Shown piece by piece: positions 24,484 through 36,180 of a stretch of 64,000 bases of DNA. The stretch spans positions 1,305,501-1,369,500 of the forward strand of contig JAMWET010003934.1 of assembly GCA_024036415.1 (NCBI GenBank), given 5' to 3'. The position numbers were made by a program, and so were the translations under genes. Source of the DNA: Prochilodus magdalenae (taxonomy: Eukaryota; Chordata; Actinopteri; Characiformes; Prochilodontidae). Under the pieces are notes generated by a model. It had not been told where the DNA came from. It ran no database searches and saw only the letters and a list, made by a program, of their open reading frames with translations. The number at the start of each line of letters is the position of its first letter. The first letter of the stretch is position 1.

Positions 24484-27400
24484 TCACTCACTCACTCACT
24501 CATGGTTGTCTAGTCCCTGCATATCTGCTAAGCTAAATGTCTGTTTTAATAGACAGTAAATTCTGATCTGAAAACTTGAGTACTGTTGCTAACATTAGCT
24601 GTCAGTAACCTTAACGCCAGATAACCTAGCTGTATCCCCGTTCAGTGTGCTGGGTTTTATCTTCAGTATTGTGGACAGAACATTTAAACCACTTGCTGTT
24701 ATTCACCTTTGAGGTATGCGGTGTATGCAGCTGTTTTCACTGCCCTTAATAAACTAGTTTTTGTTTATGTGTAATGTAAACAAAGTGGCCACCACGGTCA
24801 TGGGACGTATGGTAATTGTAATACATACTCCTCAGATAGTTACAGACTATATACAATAGACATACTCTCTGAGCTAATTCCTTTTAACGCAGTTGAATGT
24901 GTTGGCAAGTGTGTTTGCCCTTTTTGTCCTTACATGTGACCTTTGTAGTAGATTACACCAAGCTATGCTGAAGAGATCCTGTTATTTGGATCGTATATCT
25001 TCAGACTCTCCAGTAACTTCACTGACTGTAGGTCACTCCTACTGTTGTTATATTTGTAAAGACAAAAGCATTTGGTGATAGAACAAATGTAAAATAATAA
25101 TATATGTAAAGCTAGAAAGCGTGCTTCATTCAAAGCAGTGTATAAATGTAATTATACATGCTTCTAGGGTTTTGGGACAGATTTCTGAATATCCTTGCTG
25201 TCAGTCCTTGCTGAGTGATATAACCAGAGCACTCAGCTGATGATTGACAGGCCTGATAAGACAGCTGGGCTTCTGCTTCACCAGCGATAGGAAGAAGCAG
25301 CAGAGCACAAACTGTTTATCTGCTGGAATGTAAGCAGTTTGGGAAATCTCTGTGTCCCCTGTCTATTTTTATAATGACGTCAGGAGCTTTAAAGTAATAT
25401 TTCAGGAATCAAATTCAGACCCTTTGTAGCCTGTATGTAGATGATCAACCAAGGCATGTTTGAGCTTCGTCTCCTTCCTGGTAAACCATTACTTTAATTA
25501 TTGTGTTCTAGTTCTATGTTTTGTTGTACGGGTGAAAACTGGCTGAATCTCCGAGACTCCTTACACCTTTATATAGTGCCCAGCTTATGCCGTGAAACAT
25601 CAGGGTCTACAGCCAAGTAGTGCAGTGAATGTTAAATTCGGTTCGCTCAGCAACGATGCTTTAAGCTTGATGTCAACAAGTCGTTGACACCAACATCAAT
25701 GACGCATCAGAGATTTAAGGGTCCATATCTCCACTTTCCTGAAGGTTAGCAATGTGATCCATGGCTCTGGAAAGGGCACCTCATGCTCTACTGACCTGTG
25801 CAGGCTTAGTTCTAACGTTTCTCTGCTGGTCTACAGTGATTCAGAGATCAGATATTGAATGTTGTTGCCACTGGTTTCTTCAGTACAGTACACTACAGTA
25901 AGAAGTCTCACCAAGGCCACCTAGGGTGCGCCTCAGTTTGATACAATGTGCAAGATTCCAGGGTCCATCTGACCCTGACCTCTCCAGTGCTCCTGACTAA
26001 CATGAATGATCTCTTTTTTTTAAAGGTGCTTGTTGAAAGCGTTTTCTTTGTGCTGTGGTTTTATTCAGGACATCAGCTATTAGTCAACGCCGACTCTACC
26101 TTTATCTCACAACTTTTGAGTTGGGAAAGGCTTATGCAACCCGCAGCAGCTATAACTGAATATAAGCTTTTATTTGGACATTCAGTGCAGTAAGTCATGG
26201 CCCTCCACACTGCACCCTACTTGGGGAACAGGAATTTGAGATTGGGCCCATGTTTTGTCCAGGGGACCTACTACACCATCTCGTCTGTATGACCTGAAGA
26301 GTTGGCATGTTTTTGTAAAGACTGTTATCTGTTATTTGTCTTTTGAAATGCTTGGGTTGTTTTCTTTTCAGTGTAAACCTGCATTCCTCTGCCTCCATAC
26401 ATCCTTTCCCTCCTTTCACCCTTCGGAATGTGCTATTTATTAATGTCCTCCTGCTTTCCTTTCTGCTAAATGCCTTTGAATTGTCCCCCTCTATGTGCTA
26501 GAGAAAGGAATTCCTCTCATTCCTCTGATGTGCAGTAATCCTGAGGATGTATATATGTCTACGTGGAGAGCGGTCAGTTCTGTGTATTCATGTCCAGTTC
26601 CAGGAAAGGAGAAGAGGAGTAGATAGTGGTGAATTGTGTCCTCAGTAAGGACCTGAAATGTGTCAGTAGGAAAAGGTCACAGTGATATGTGATCCAGGAC
26701 TGATGGAAGGACTGCACAATGTTGATATAAAATGCAGTGTTTAATAAAGTTTGATGTTGCGATGATGAAAGACGAAGCAGTGAAATATGATTAAAATGGT
26801 GACTGGTTCTGTGCAAAGTTAGGCTGGATTTTTCCAATATGTTATATGCAGCTGTTCTATTAGTAGCCAATCACAAAAAGTACTAAGTACAACAGTTTTG
26901 TTATGTGTTTATGTTTTTATTACATATTTAAAAAGCCCATTTTGTGGCCAAGGCAGCAGATAAAGAGGAAGACAACGCTTCTGAAGTTAAAGTGAAGTCA
27001 TGAGTTAGGACAATTTTTTTTTTTTTTTTTTTATTTATAAACCCCCATGTTAGGCTCAGCATCCATGAGTAGTGTAGCATTTTGTAGTTTACTGTAGGCA
27101 GTATAGTAAACAAAGCAAGACACGGTGGAATAGGTCATAAGTCATGTTCATACATAATTCAGCTACACATTCAAATCATACTTAAACCAGACACTGTCTA
27201 TCTACTTCCTGTGGAGAACAGAGGAATAGAGTTTAGATTAATGGACAGAGATGCACTCTAGCACTGCACTGGGCTGTGATCCTGTTTACGTTAACCGTCT
27301 CTGCTCAGTGTCTCCGCCACGAGAAGAACACTTAACAACTTCCTGCTAGTGACTCCCATAGTACACAGATGACAACACACCACTCTCTCATCATGTACCT

Positions 27401-29499
27401 TGACTTCATTTCGGTTCAGTTTATAGATGGTTCCAATGTAATTGGGAAGATCTATCGGAAGCACAGTTATTAAACATTTGCAAACGGTCAGTTCATTTAG
27501 ACCCGTGTGCAGTGACGGTTAACCAAGTTAATGTGGTAGTGGTTTCCTGTGGTGTGAAAAGCTTCTTCACCCCTAGGTTTTAAAAACAAAAAAAATTATT
27601 TTTTTTTCTAATTCATTTCAAGCCTTTAACATGGACGTTTAGATTGACATTACTATATAGGTTTAGAAACACAGCCGTGCTGGTCATACACACTCGTGCT
27701 GCAGACACAAATCATGCATGTATAGAAGAATGCGGACGATGAGTAAAATCATGTCTCATGTAGTGGGTGAAAGGAGTCGTTTCACATGAAGGTCAAGGTC
27801 TAATGTTAAGCTAAGTGACCGCAATGTCTCAGATGTGAGTTTCACAGTGTTGTACATTGACATGTATGATAATATACTTTTACAAGAAAAAGTAAACCCT
27901 GGATTTCTGCATTCGTTACTAATATAACATGGTCTGATTTGTTATCCAGGTCACAGTCTAACTAAACTAATGACAAACAGTCCTTTTCATGTCCTGAGCA
28001 CATTGAGTACCATCCACAGTGCAGGCAAAGTAGACAAAGCAAGTGAGCCTCTCCAACTTTCACCAAGAGATTACTGGCGAAAGGTGCTTTAGCTAAGGAG
28101 CTGAGATTGGACGTGTGGAACTCACAGGTGCTTTACCAAATAACTAAATGCAGCACACAACGGCTGTTTCTCTGTTTGTTCTTGTGTGCTTGTGTGTCCT
28201 CCTGTGCTTGCCTGACGTCATCTTCCGCTGCCCAAGTTACATTCCAGTACTTAAGAACATGTGGTGTACCAAGAGCAGTTAAGGTACCCGGATGTGTTCT
28301 TAGTAATCAGTCCGGAGGTCCAGGTAATTCTGAAGCTTTCACTGAACTTTCCTTACAACTGGAGTACATCCACAGCTGAACTGCGCTGCTCACATGCTTT
28401 GCCTGGGTTTGCTCAGACTTGCTCCAGCCGGCAAAGGACTCCACACGGTTGCCTGAATAAGCAGACTCTGTTACCAGCAAAGGCCTGTTTTCATTATTTA
28501 AGTATTTAGCCGTTAGCTTTATATTGCTTTATATTGGGAAACAAATCGCTTTATTTGGCAATTAGGAACATGTCCCACCCCCCATAAGCTTACCCCTCCC
28601 CTCCACTCTGTCTGTTCCCCACCTTTTCTCTGCCATCTGAGAGAAACTCAGACGTATGAGAAGGTGAGTCATGCTGTGGTGTCTGCAGCAGAACACAATA
28701 GACTCTATACACGCTGTTTCCCCTGCTGCGTGAGGCACTCCCAGCCTAAAACCCCACGATTAACACCAGCCTGAGCGCCAGAATGTTCTCTGGATCGTGT
28801 GGAATGCAGGTGTATTGTGTGTGCCTGTTCAGCTCGGTTCAGCTCGCCTGGCGTGACCATATTTAGTTACAGTCTCACAGAAGCATCATTTAAAATAACA
28901 CAAAGCAATGTTTCCAGACTGGACCCTACACTTGTGTGATCAGTTATCCCGCAGTCCACTTTCCTGGATTTAGGACAGGCATAGCCAGAGTGCCAGACTA
29001 AAAAAGCCAGATTGAGACTGATCACAGAGAACCTGTAAACAACCACCACCTCCTGCTTAAAAATCCTGTCTCACTGAAACCCACATTTGTCCCCAGAGAC
29101 CCCATCAGAACCATGTCCACGTGCTCGTGTTCCAACCTCTCTTTATTAATGCTGGTTTTGATGCACTGAAGGTTTGGTCATAACATTAGATTCATTCACC
29201 CTCCAGTTGATCTGGATCCTAATATGTTCCTTAGTAAGACATTACCATCACAATCCAATATTGGCTTCACCTAAACCAGTAAAGAGTTGTGCAGCCCTGC
29301 TGAGTGGATCACACTGAGGCGGAATGGAGTGTGTAGTGTACCCTGTTAAACACGTGCTGTTCTTGTTAAAGTGTGTGAGAGAGAGATGAGGATGTTTCTA
29401 CAGGATAAAGAGGAGATGAGCACGTTGTGCCTGTGTGAGAGGGTTTCTCTGGTTTTACAGGTTGCTGAGGGACTCTAACAGGAGCCCATAAAAACCCTC
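24484..29499. other. Intron 2 stretch without recognised genes
   Basis: It has poly(T) tracts at 27011-27031 and about 27590-27608. No exon, RNA gene or identifiable transposon was recognised; open frames of 60-98 codons look random. Confidence 0.45.
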
Positions 29500-30405
29500 T
29501 CACTTTTTTTTGCTCTCTCGGACTCTTTGCTGGCACTCATTCTGTATTCGTCTCGGCGCCGGTTCTCTCGCTCTCGCTCTCGCTCTCGTCTCTCTCGGGC
29601 CGCTCGATACTCTCTGCTCTCTTTCTCTCATGTCTTCTCGTCCCTCTCGCTCTCGCTTCTCTCTCGCTCGACCGCTCTCTATTCTCTCTCTTCGCTGTCT
29701 TCTCTCTCTCGTCAGCTTCTGCTCTTTCTCCTCTGCTTCTCATCTGTCTGCTCTTTCCTCCACTCTCGCTCTTGCTCTCTCTCGCTCTCTCTCTCCACTC
29801 TCTCATCTCTCGCTCTCGGTCTCAGCTACCTCGTGACTCTTTCTCTCTCTCTCGCTCTCGCTCTTTCTCTCTCTCGCTCTTTCTCTCTCTCGCTCTTTCT
29901 CTCTCTCGCTCTTTCTCTCTCTCTCTCGCTACTCTCGCTCTTTCTCTCTCTCATCTCATCTGCTTCTTTTTTGTTTTTTTTTTTTTGTTCCTCGCTCTCG
30001 CGTCGTCAGCTCTCTCTCTCATCCGCTCTTTCTCTGCTCTCTCTCTTTACTCTCTCTCTCGCTCCTTGTCTCTCTCTCTGCTCTTTCTCCTTCCCTTTGT
30101 CTATCTCTCTCTTGCTCTTTCTCTCTCTCGCTCGTTCTCTCTCTTCTTTCTCTCTTCTCTTTCTCTGCCATCTCTTTCCTTTCTCAGCTCTCTCTCTCTC
30201 TCTCTCTCTCTCTTCTTCTTTCCTCTTCCATCCGACTCGTCTCCTCTCTCTCTCTCTTTCTTCTTTCTCCTCTTTCTCTCTCCTGCTCTCTTTCATCTCT
30301 CTTTCTCTCGTTCTTTTTATCCTACATTCTTATCTCTTCTTTCTTTTCTTCCTCCTGTCTTCTTCTTTACTCTCTGTTGTGTATCCTCTCACTCATTCTC
30401 TTTGA
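29500..30405. repeat. 0.9 kb polypyrimidine tract (CTCTCG/CTTTCT type)
   Basis: The + strand is almost only C and T, with regular single G residues, built from variants of CTCTCGCTCTTTCTCTCTCT. Sub-blocks near 29846-29940 repeat with a period of about 16-20 bp. A 292-codon open frame (29527-30405) is a consequence of there being few stop codons in such DNA; it encodes only S, L, R and F repeats. It runs almost directly into a (TG)n tract. Confidence 0.95.
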
Positions 30406-30414
30406 GGTAATTAC

Positions 30415-30416
<2 letters not shown>

Positions 30417-30476
<60 letters not shown>
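30417..30476. repeat. (TG)n microsatellite
   Basis: About 30 TG units lie just after the polypyrimidine tract, giving a triplex-prone tract next to a Z-DNA-prone one. Confidence 0.95.
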
Positions 30477-30478
<2 letters not shown>

Positions 30479-31313
30479 AGAAATGCTGTAACTCTTGCGT
30501 GTCTCTACAGGTTTGTCTCTCTCTCACACACACCAGGACTCTAAGGCGCTCAGGATCAGGAAACTCCTCTGTCACACCAGCAGCTTCATATGTCTGTCAG
30601 ATTTTCAGAAAGTTCAATCTTCAGAATAACTTTTTCATGGTTACATCGTATTTCATTAATGTGAAAGTGAATCCCTGCAGTAATTACCATAAGCACCGTG
30701 TTATGATCCTTTCAGGTACGTGGTTTTCTTTCAGAGCCCTTACAGCGTAAAGCTCGCCTTACACATACCATGTGGTATGTGATCATTTCTTAACAGGATT
30801 AAAACCTTCTGTTGATTTCCCGTCCATGCTGCCTAAATACAGTATATAGAACATCTAGCTTGCAGCAGTTTAGCTCCACCTCTTCACCCCACGTTAATTG
30901 GGTTGAGCCCAGACTAATTTATGAAAGGGGTATAATACCGGTCGGCCTGTCAGTCAATAAAAACTCTGTGGTATTATGTGTTCCATTCTTTTCTACTTTC
31001 TCTTGTTTATTTCTGTTGCCTAATTGAAAACATCACCCTTTTGGAATATGGAATATAATTTGTAATACTTGATCGCAGAATAACAAAGAATGCTCATATA
31101 GCAAGTACTTCCAAACCTTTATGTGCTGGTGAATAGATTCTGAAGTTACTTTATACATGATGCAGTTTTCAATTTAATATGCTATGCCTCCAAACAGGAC
31201 TGTGGTGTTATTGGTAATTTATAGTCATATGAAACAGTAGCTACAAAATGTATGCCCAGTCCGTTTTATCAGTATGACCTTTCACACACATACAGAACAA
31301 ACATTATCTGAAA

Positions 31314-31386
31314 TGAATATCTCACTCTAAATGTAGGTATTGTGATATACACTGAGTTGCGAGCTACAGTTTCTCATTAGGTTGAA
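31314..31386 (+). repeat. ~73 bp repeat unit, copy 1 (permuted relative to copy 2)
   Basis: The order of parts is AATATCTCACTCTAAATGTA, GGTATTGTGATATACACTGA, then GAGCTACAGTTTCTCATTAG. The same two parts occur in the opposite order at 47828-47901. Confidence 0.8.
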
Positions 31387-31520
31387 AGCGATTTGCTTGT
31401 CGAACTTGTCAGCAGTACCTGTGAAAGAACATATTTGTGGGTGGAGCAAGGAAAGTGCAATTTGTCTTTTAACCATAGGAATTTTTTTAATATCAGGGTG
31501 CCTGATCTGGGGTTTTTAGC

Positions 31521-31584
31521 TCTAATCTAATTCACCTGATCTTCAGCAGGGTGTGAATATAAGAATCAGGTGAGATAGATTAGG
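31521..31584. repeat. Short inverted repeat (hairpin)
   Basis: The left arm TCTAATCTAATTCACCTGAT (31520s) pairs with the right arm ATCAGGTGAGATAGATTAGG (31564-31583), with a loop of about 20 bases. It may be a small MITE or part of an interspersed repeat. Confidence 0.6.
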
Positions 31585-32121
31585 GTTTGGATAGAAGAGG
31601 CTGTAGATCCTCTCTGATTCATGCTCTTTTTCCACAGGCCATTAAAACAGCCACCTGTGTTTACCTGGTTTATGATGATGTTATTCTGGTGTTTCTCTGT
31701 GTTACATACGTGAGCGTTTCAGTTATCACTGGAGCTGTAAAAGTGTGTTTGGTTTCCTGTCAGGGAGTAAGTATGATGTTTGATATAGGGGTGGAATATC
31801 AGAGCAGGTGAGACTAAACCACACCTGTAGTTTTTAAAGATGTGTGTTTTCATGCTGTCACACGGCTATAATTAAAAATGTGTGTACAGAAGTTGCCACC
31901 ATTCCTGCTCCTTGAAGAACTGGCTTTCTGCAGAGTCTAGTTCCAGCTGCAATCTGCTACACCTGCTCCAGATATGAACCTCTTCAGAAGCTGTTCATAG
32001 GCTTGAACATCATAAGTGTTAGGAGAGGGGGCAGTCAGCATGTTGGGTTTTAGTTTGGAACTCAAATCTGCAGGAAAGTAGCTCTGCATGAGAGTCTCTG
32101 CATGAGAGACCACCAAAGCTG

Positions 32122-32168
32122 GTGCTTTTTTTTTTTTTTTTTTCTTTTTTCTCTCTTGCTCACTGTAT

Positions 32169-32199
<31 letters not shown>

Positions 32200-32236
32200 G
32201 TCTCTATCTCTCTCTCTCTATTTCTCTTTCTCTACC

Positions 32237-32295
<59 letters not shown>
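32122..32295. repeat. Compound poly(T), (CT)n, (CTAT)n microsatellite
   Basis: Poly(T) at about 32126-32143, CT repeats at about 32169-32220 and a TATC run from about 32238 to 32295. Confidence 0.95.
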
Positions 32296-33575
32296 CAGCG
32301 ATGTACTGGCAGAAAAGACCAAATTAAATTAAATTACAAAGTACTTAAAGTAATTACAAATTACTTATGCAATCTTCATAGGCAGACTGCATGCAGCACT
32401 TGTAACAGACTGCCTATTTCATATTTCTTCTATGATTAGGTCGACAAGTGTGATGGTAAATAGAGGTGATAAAGTGGACAGACATGTTTAGATTGAGCAA
32501 ACGCACTTGCATCATTGTAGTAGTGGGTAAATGAGAGGTGTGTGCGTGTGCGTGTGCGTGTGGGAGAGAGAGAATATGTGTGGCTAAGGACGTACTGTTT
32601 GGGTGTGTCTCTTGAACCTATTGTGGTGGAGCAGAACTGAACTGCGTAATGCATTAATCACCACACAGACACACACACACACACACATGCTCATGCAAAC
32701 AATCATACACACACACACACAGGCTCTGGTACTCATTTCTTCTTTGACTGTACATGAAAATGAGATGATACACTTTCACTTTGCATTGAAAGTATCCTTA
32801 TTTAAAGGCATAAATATAAACAATATGGATCAAATGCAGCAGAAAGTGTGTCTGAACACCTGTCACTGTTACTGAACTGAGCTTTATTGCTGCAGTGTAT
32901 AATACTGTGCACAACTCTGAGAGAGTATTACACACTGAAGTAATAATGATCAGTTCAATAACCGCCCTCTTTAGTAGTGCGTCTTCACATACATGGTACT
33001 TACATGAAACATCCTAATGACTGACTTAATACAGACGTGTAAATCACTGACCTTACAGTGGTTCCGTTCAAAAGTCCAAATACTGGATTTACCAAATTCC
33101 CATCAATGCATTTTTTGTGCATGTATGGTTTCTTGCTTAATTCCTGCTAATAGCTTTGATATGTGTTTGATAATAGAGACATAGATGAATGTTCACTCAG
33201 TGCCCATCTTTGCCACACCGCTGGACAGTTATTTCTGGCTATACAAGATCTCCAAGCTTAGTATCTTTTGAATGGGTAGAGACCAAAATACCCAAAACTG
33301 ACAAAACAAAAAAAATATTTTAAAACTCTGCTAACTCTGCTCACAAGTGGTTTGTAGCGCTTGGCTTAATACCGGGGGAAAAAAAGCTTGTTCTGGCTAC
33401 TATGCTTGTGCAGAATGAAGGGTCGCTTTCTTTGCTAGCATCATCAGCCCTTCCTCGCTTGCAGCACAAACAGCAATCTTGTGCTGAAAGTGCGGGAATG
33501 TGCTATTTCGTGTGTTCATTCAGCTCACACAGTGCAAGCTTCAAGCTTAATCCAAAAATAAGACAGTTTGAAGAG
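32296..33575. other. Intron 2 stretch with short (CA)n runs
   Basis: Short (CA)n runs lie near 32670 and 32707, with GTGTGC repeats near 32540. No exon was recognised. Confidence 0.45.
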
Positions 33576-33579
33576 AGAG

Positions 33580-33660
33580 TGTAGTGATTTAGGTATGCAC
33601 TTAGCACCATGCTAAGAAGCTTCATTAGCCTCGTAGCTGCAGTGTAAAACTGTAGACGCG
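33580..33660 (+). mobile_element. Fragment of the long-inverted-repeat family (right arm)
   Basis: It carries GATTTAGGTATGCACTTAGC, ACCATGCTAAGAAGCTT and CATTAGCCTCGTAGCTGCAG followed by TGTAAAACT, the right-arm phrases of the family described at 40875-41315. Confidence 0.7.
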
Positions 33661-35220
33661 AACTTCAGGCCCTTGCTACGTTCAAGTGGCGTTGGAAATA
33701 AGGCTGTCTCTCTGGTAAATTGCGTGCGAATGACAAAGTCGTGTTTGCAACTGGTGAACTCGTTGCTTATCATCTAGAATACAGTTTCTAAGATGTGACG
33801 TTTTAATGCAACCTTTAACCTTTTTAACTGCCTTTAAACTTTTACACATGCAGTGGATGTCAAAAATAAATACCTGATGCTCTTCTATTAAATCGAAATG
33901 GTTTTTTAACATGGCAAATAAAAAATGGGCATATCTTTGAATGAGCACCTGAACAAAGTGCAGGTATATACAGCCTTCCTGAGAAGCACCTGAACGCTGC
34001 AACTGAACACGTCCTGTCTGATTAACTGCACTTGAATTAAATGTTCAAATCACTGAACTAATCCTGTAAACAGTAATCTACACATACAGTTAATGCTGAC
34101 TTCTCGGCTGTACACACCCTTAACTTTCTAGCATACAGCAATGTGTGCTCTTTAAGAATGCCTTAACAAGTAAAAAATGTTCTCCTCATAGTACGCTTTA
34201 AAAGGACAAAAGGGAGAGTTAATTGAAGTCTGTTCATAACCCCCCTCTTGAGACAAACTAAAGCGAATGCCCTCCAGTTCTGCCATTCAATAAATTTTGT
34301 TTGAAAAAAATAGTTTGAAGAGTAATTTTGAGCATGGCTTCTCTGTAGTCCTTATTTCCCATCCTACAACATTTGTTGAATTAATGTAGTTTTACTGTTC
34401 TGCTTAGGAAAGGATAATGTTTGCTGTATGTGATTGACAGTTGGTAATGTGGGCTCAGAGTGTGTTTAGCTGGTGCTTAGCTCAGAGTACAACACAAATT
34501 GCTGGTGTAGAGTTGCATTAGCTTTGTTTGCTGTTAAAGTCATAGCTTGGCAAAAATCTTCAAACCTCCCCCAATCACCTTACCTTAAATGTGTTCAATC
34601 AGCCAAAACAGATGTCTGACGTTTGATAGTATAGTTATACTCTGAAGTCATGAGGCTAATGTAGCAAGAATGTAGTGGAGGTTTATTAGCTAATTAACAT
34701 GGGATCTGATAACATGGAAGGATGATGATCATGGAGGACGCACAGGGACTGTAATGGCGTTTGTCTTGGCTGCAATCAGGGACATTGCTGAGTTCTCGTG
34801 GGCATGGCCTGCTGGAGCTGTTGCCTTTCCCCAAGTTTAAGGAAATGCATGACGGCATGCAGGGTTACAAATCTCGAGGCAGCAGCCGTCTTTAGCATAG
34901 CACAGTAAGAGGCTGAACAGATAAAGGACTGGTAATTGGGGTCTGCCTAACAATTTGCTTATTCAGTCTCACATAGCAAACAGATTTCTGTCTGAGTAAC
35001 CAGAGACGCATCTTATCACAGCAGCGTCCAGATACAAGTCGGTAAATGGTGTTAAGCAGTTAAAGTGGCATGAAAGAAGAAATAATTGGTATTGATTGAT
35101 TGATTGAATTTGTTTTATCTTCTGTTTAATAAGTTCCCTGCTTTGTGCTGATGGTAAAAACTTACATAAAGGTCACATTGACTCAGAAGTACATGAATGG
35201 GTTCTTTCAGACTTTTGCAC
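33661..35220. other. Intron 2 stretch without recognised features
   Basis: No gene or clear repeat was seen. A 106-codon frame on the - strand at 33682-34002 has no recognised domain. Confidence 0.4.
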
Positions 35221-35224
35221 GTTA

Positions 35225-35405
35225 CCATACAAACTAGTTCTACACGTCTTTTGATGCAAGTATGTGATGATTTCGGGCACAAAATGCTAGTTAGCATGAT
35301 AACAAGCTTCCATTACCCGCTAGCTGCATTAGTTATGTAGCACCATTAGAAAACTAAAGAGTAACTTCACACATCAAACATGTCTTAGTTGATCAGCTAC
35401 ATTTG
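35225..35405 (+). mobile_element. Fragment of the long-inverted-repeat family (right arm with terminus)
   Basis: It reads GTTAGCATGATAACAAGCTT, CCATTACCCGCTAGCTGCAT, AAACTAAAGAGTAACTTCAC, ACATCAAACATGTCTTAG, TTGATCAGCTACATTTG. The last parts are the reverse complement of the left ends at 40880-40935 and 63760-63800, which shows that the ends of this family are inverted repeats. Confidence 0.75.
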
Positions 35406-36009
35406 GTGTATGATGGCGAGGGGGGCACTGTGTACATTTGATTTTCTCCAAAGATGGATGTGTAAAAGCGTGTCTGTTTGATTATAAAGAAGTGAATTTA
35501 CTCTTCTGCCATTGTTGTGGAACAGGTTGTTTGCTATTTGGGGGAACGGTTCCCTGTCGAATCCTATCCAGATGGGTTCTAAATAAAAAGCCTGAATGTG
35601 TAGCTTAAAAAAGAACATTGTGTGCTGTTGGCTCATCTTCGCTCACGCTGTGTATGTGTTTACTGTGACGAGAGGCCGTAGAGGCTTGCGATAATCGTTC
35701 CAGTTTGTCAAGAAATTTGTTTACGGAGTCTGGAGGATGTGTTTGACTGCAGGGCGAGTGGGAGGGGGGCTGTTTTTGGTGGGTTTATGTTTTGTGCCGC
35801 TCCTTTTCCAAAAATGGAGTTTTTCCTGGAAGGGTGACTCGCAGTGTGCGTTTGCAACTTACTGAAGAAATGCTACAGGCACGTGTGCACCAACTGAATT
35901 CATTCCTGATCTCAGCCTGCGAAAGAGGGAGGGAGTATAAAAAGTGAACTATTCTGTTCTGGCTTCTTCGCATTCCTCTCTCTGTGCTGCCACCATCATT
36001 CAAAGTTCC

Positions 36010-36180
36010 ATCTGTGTGACAAGTGATGTCAGCATATCGCCACCTACACTTCCCGTAGTGTAGTACAACCTGCCAGAATGACTTTGTGGGTTATATGGAC
36101 ATTGAAAAGGGCTTTACTGAGTCAAAAACAAGAAGCCATATTGGCTTCTACACTTCCTGTAGTGTAATACTAATTTGTCA
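36010..36180 (+). repeat. Imperfect tandem duplication, ~104 bp period
   Basis: CTACACTTCCCGTAGTGTAG (about 36044) is followed by TGCCAGAATGAC. It recurs as CTACACTTCCTGTAGTGTAA (about 36148) followed by TTGTCAGAAAGAC. Each unit contains the small palindrome ACACTTCC-GTAGTGT. Confidence 0.7.

Larger units (their letters stand above)
30480..32100. other. Intron 2 stretch with small repeats
   Basis: It contains a ~73 bp repeat unit (31314-31386) and a hairpin (31521-31584), both listed separately. A stretch at about 31890-31990 (CTCCTTGAAGAACTGG, ACACCTGCTCCAGATATGAA) resembles interspersed repeats common in fish, family not determined. Confidence 0.4.

Noticed and set aside
29527..30405. 292-codon open frame
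   Set aside because: It lies wholly in a polypyrimidine tract with almost no possible stop codons and encodes only S/L/R/F runs; not a gene.
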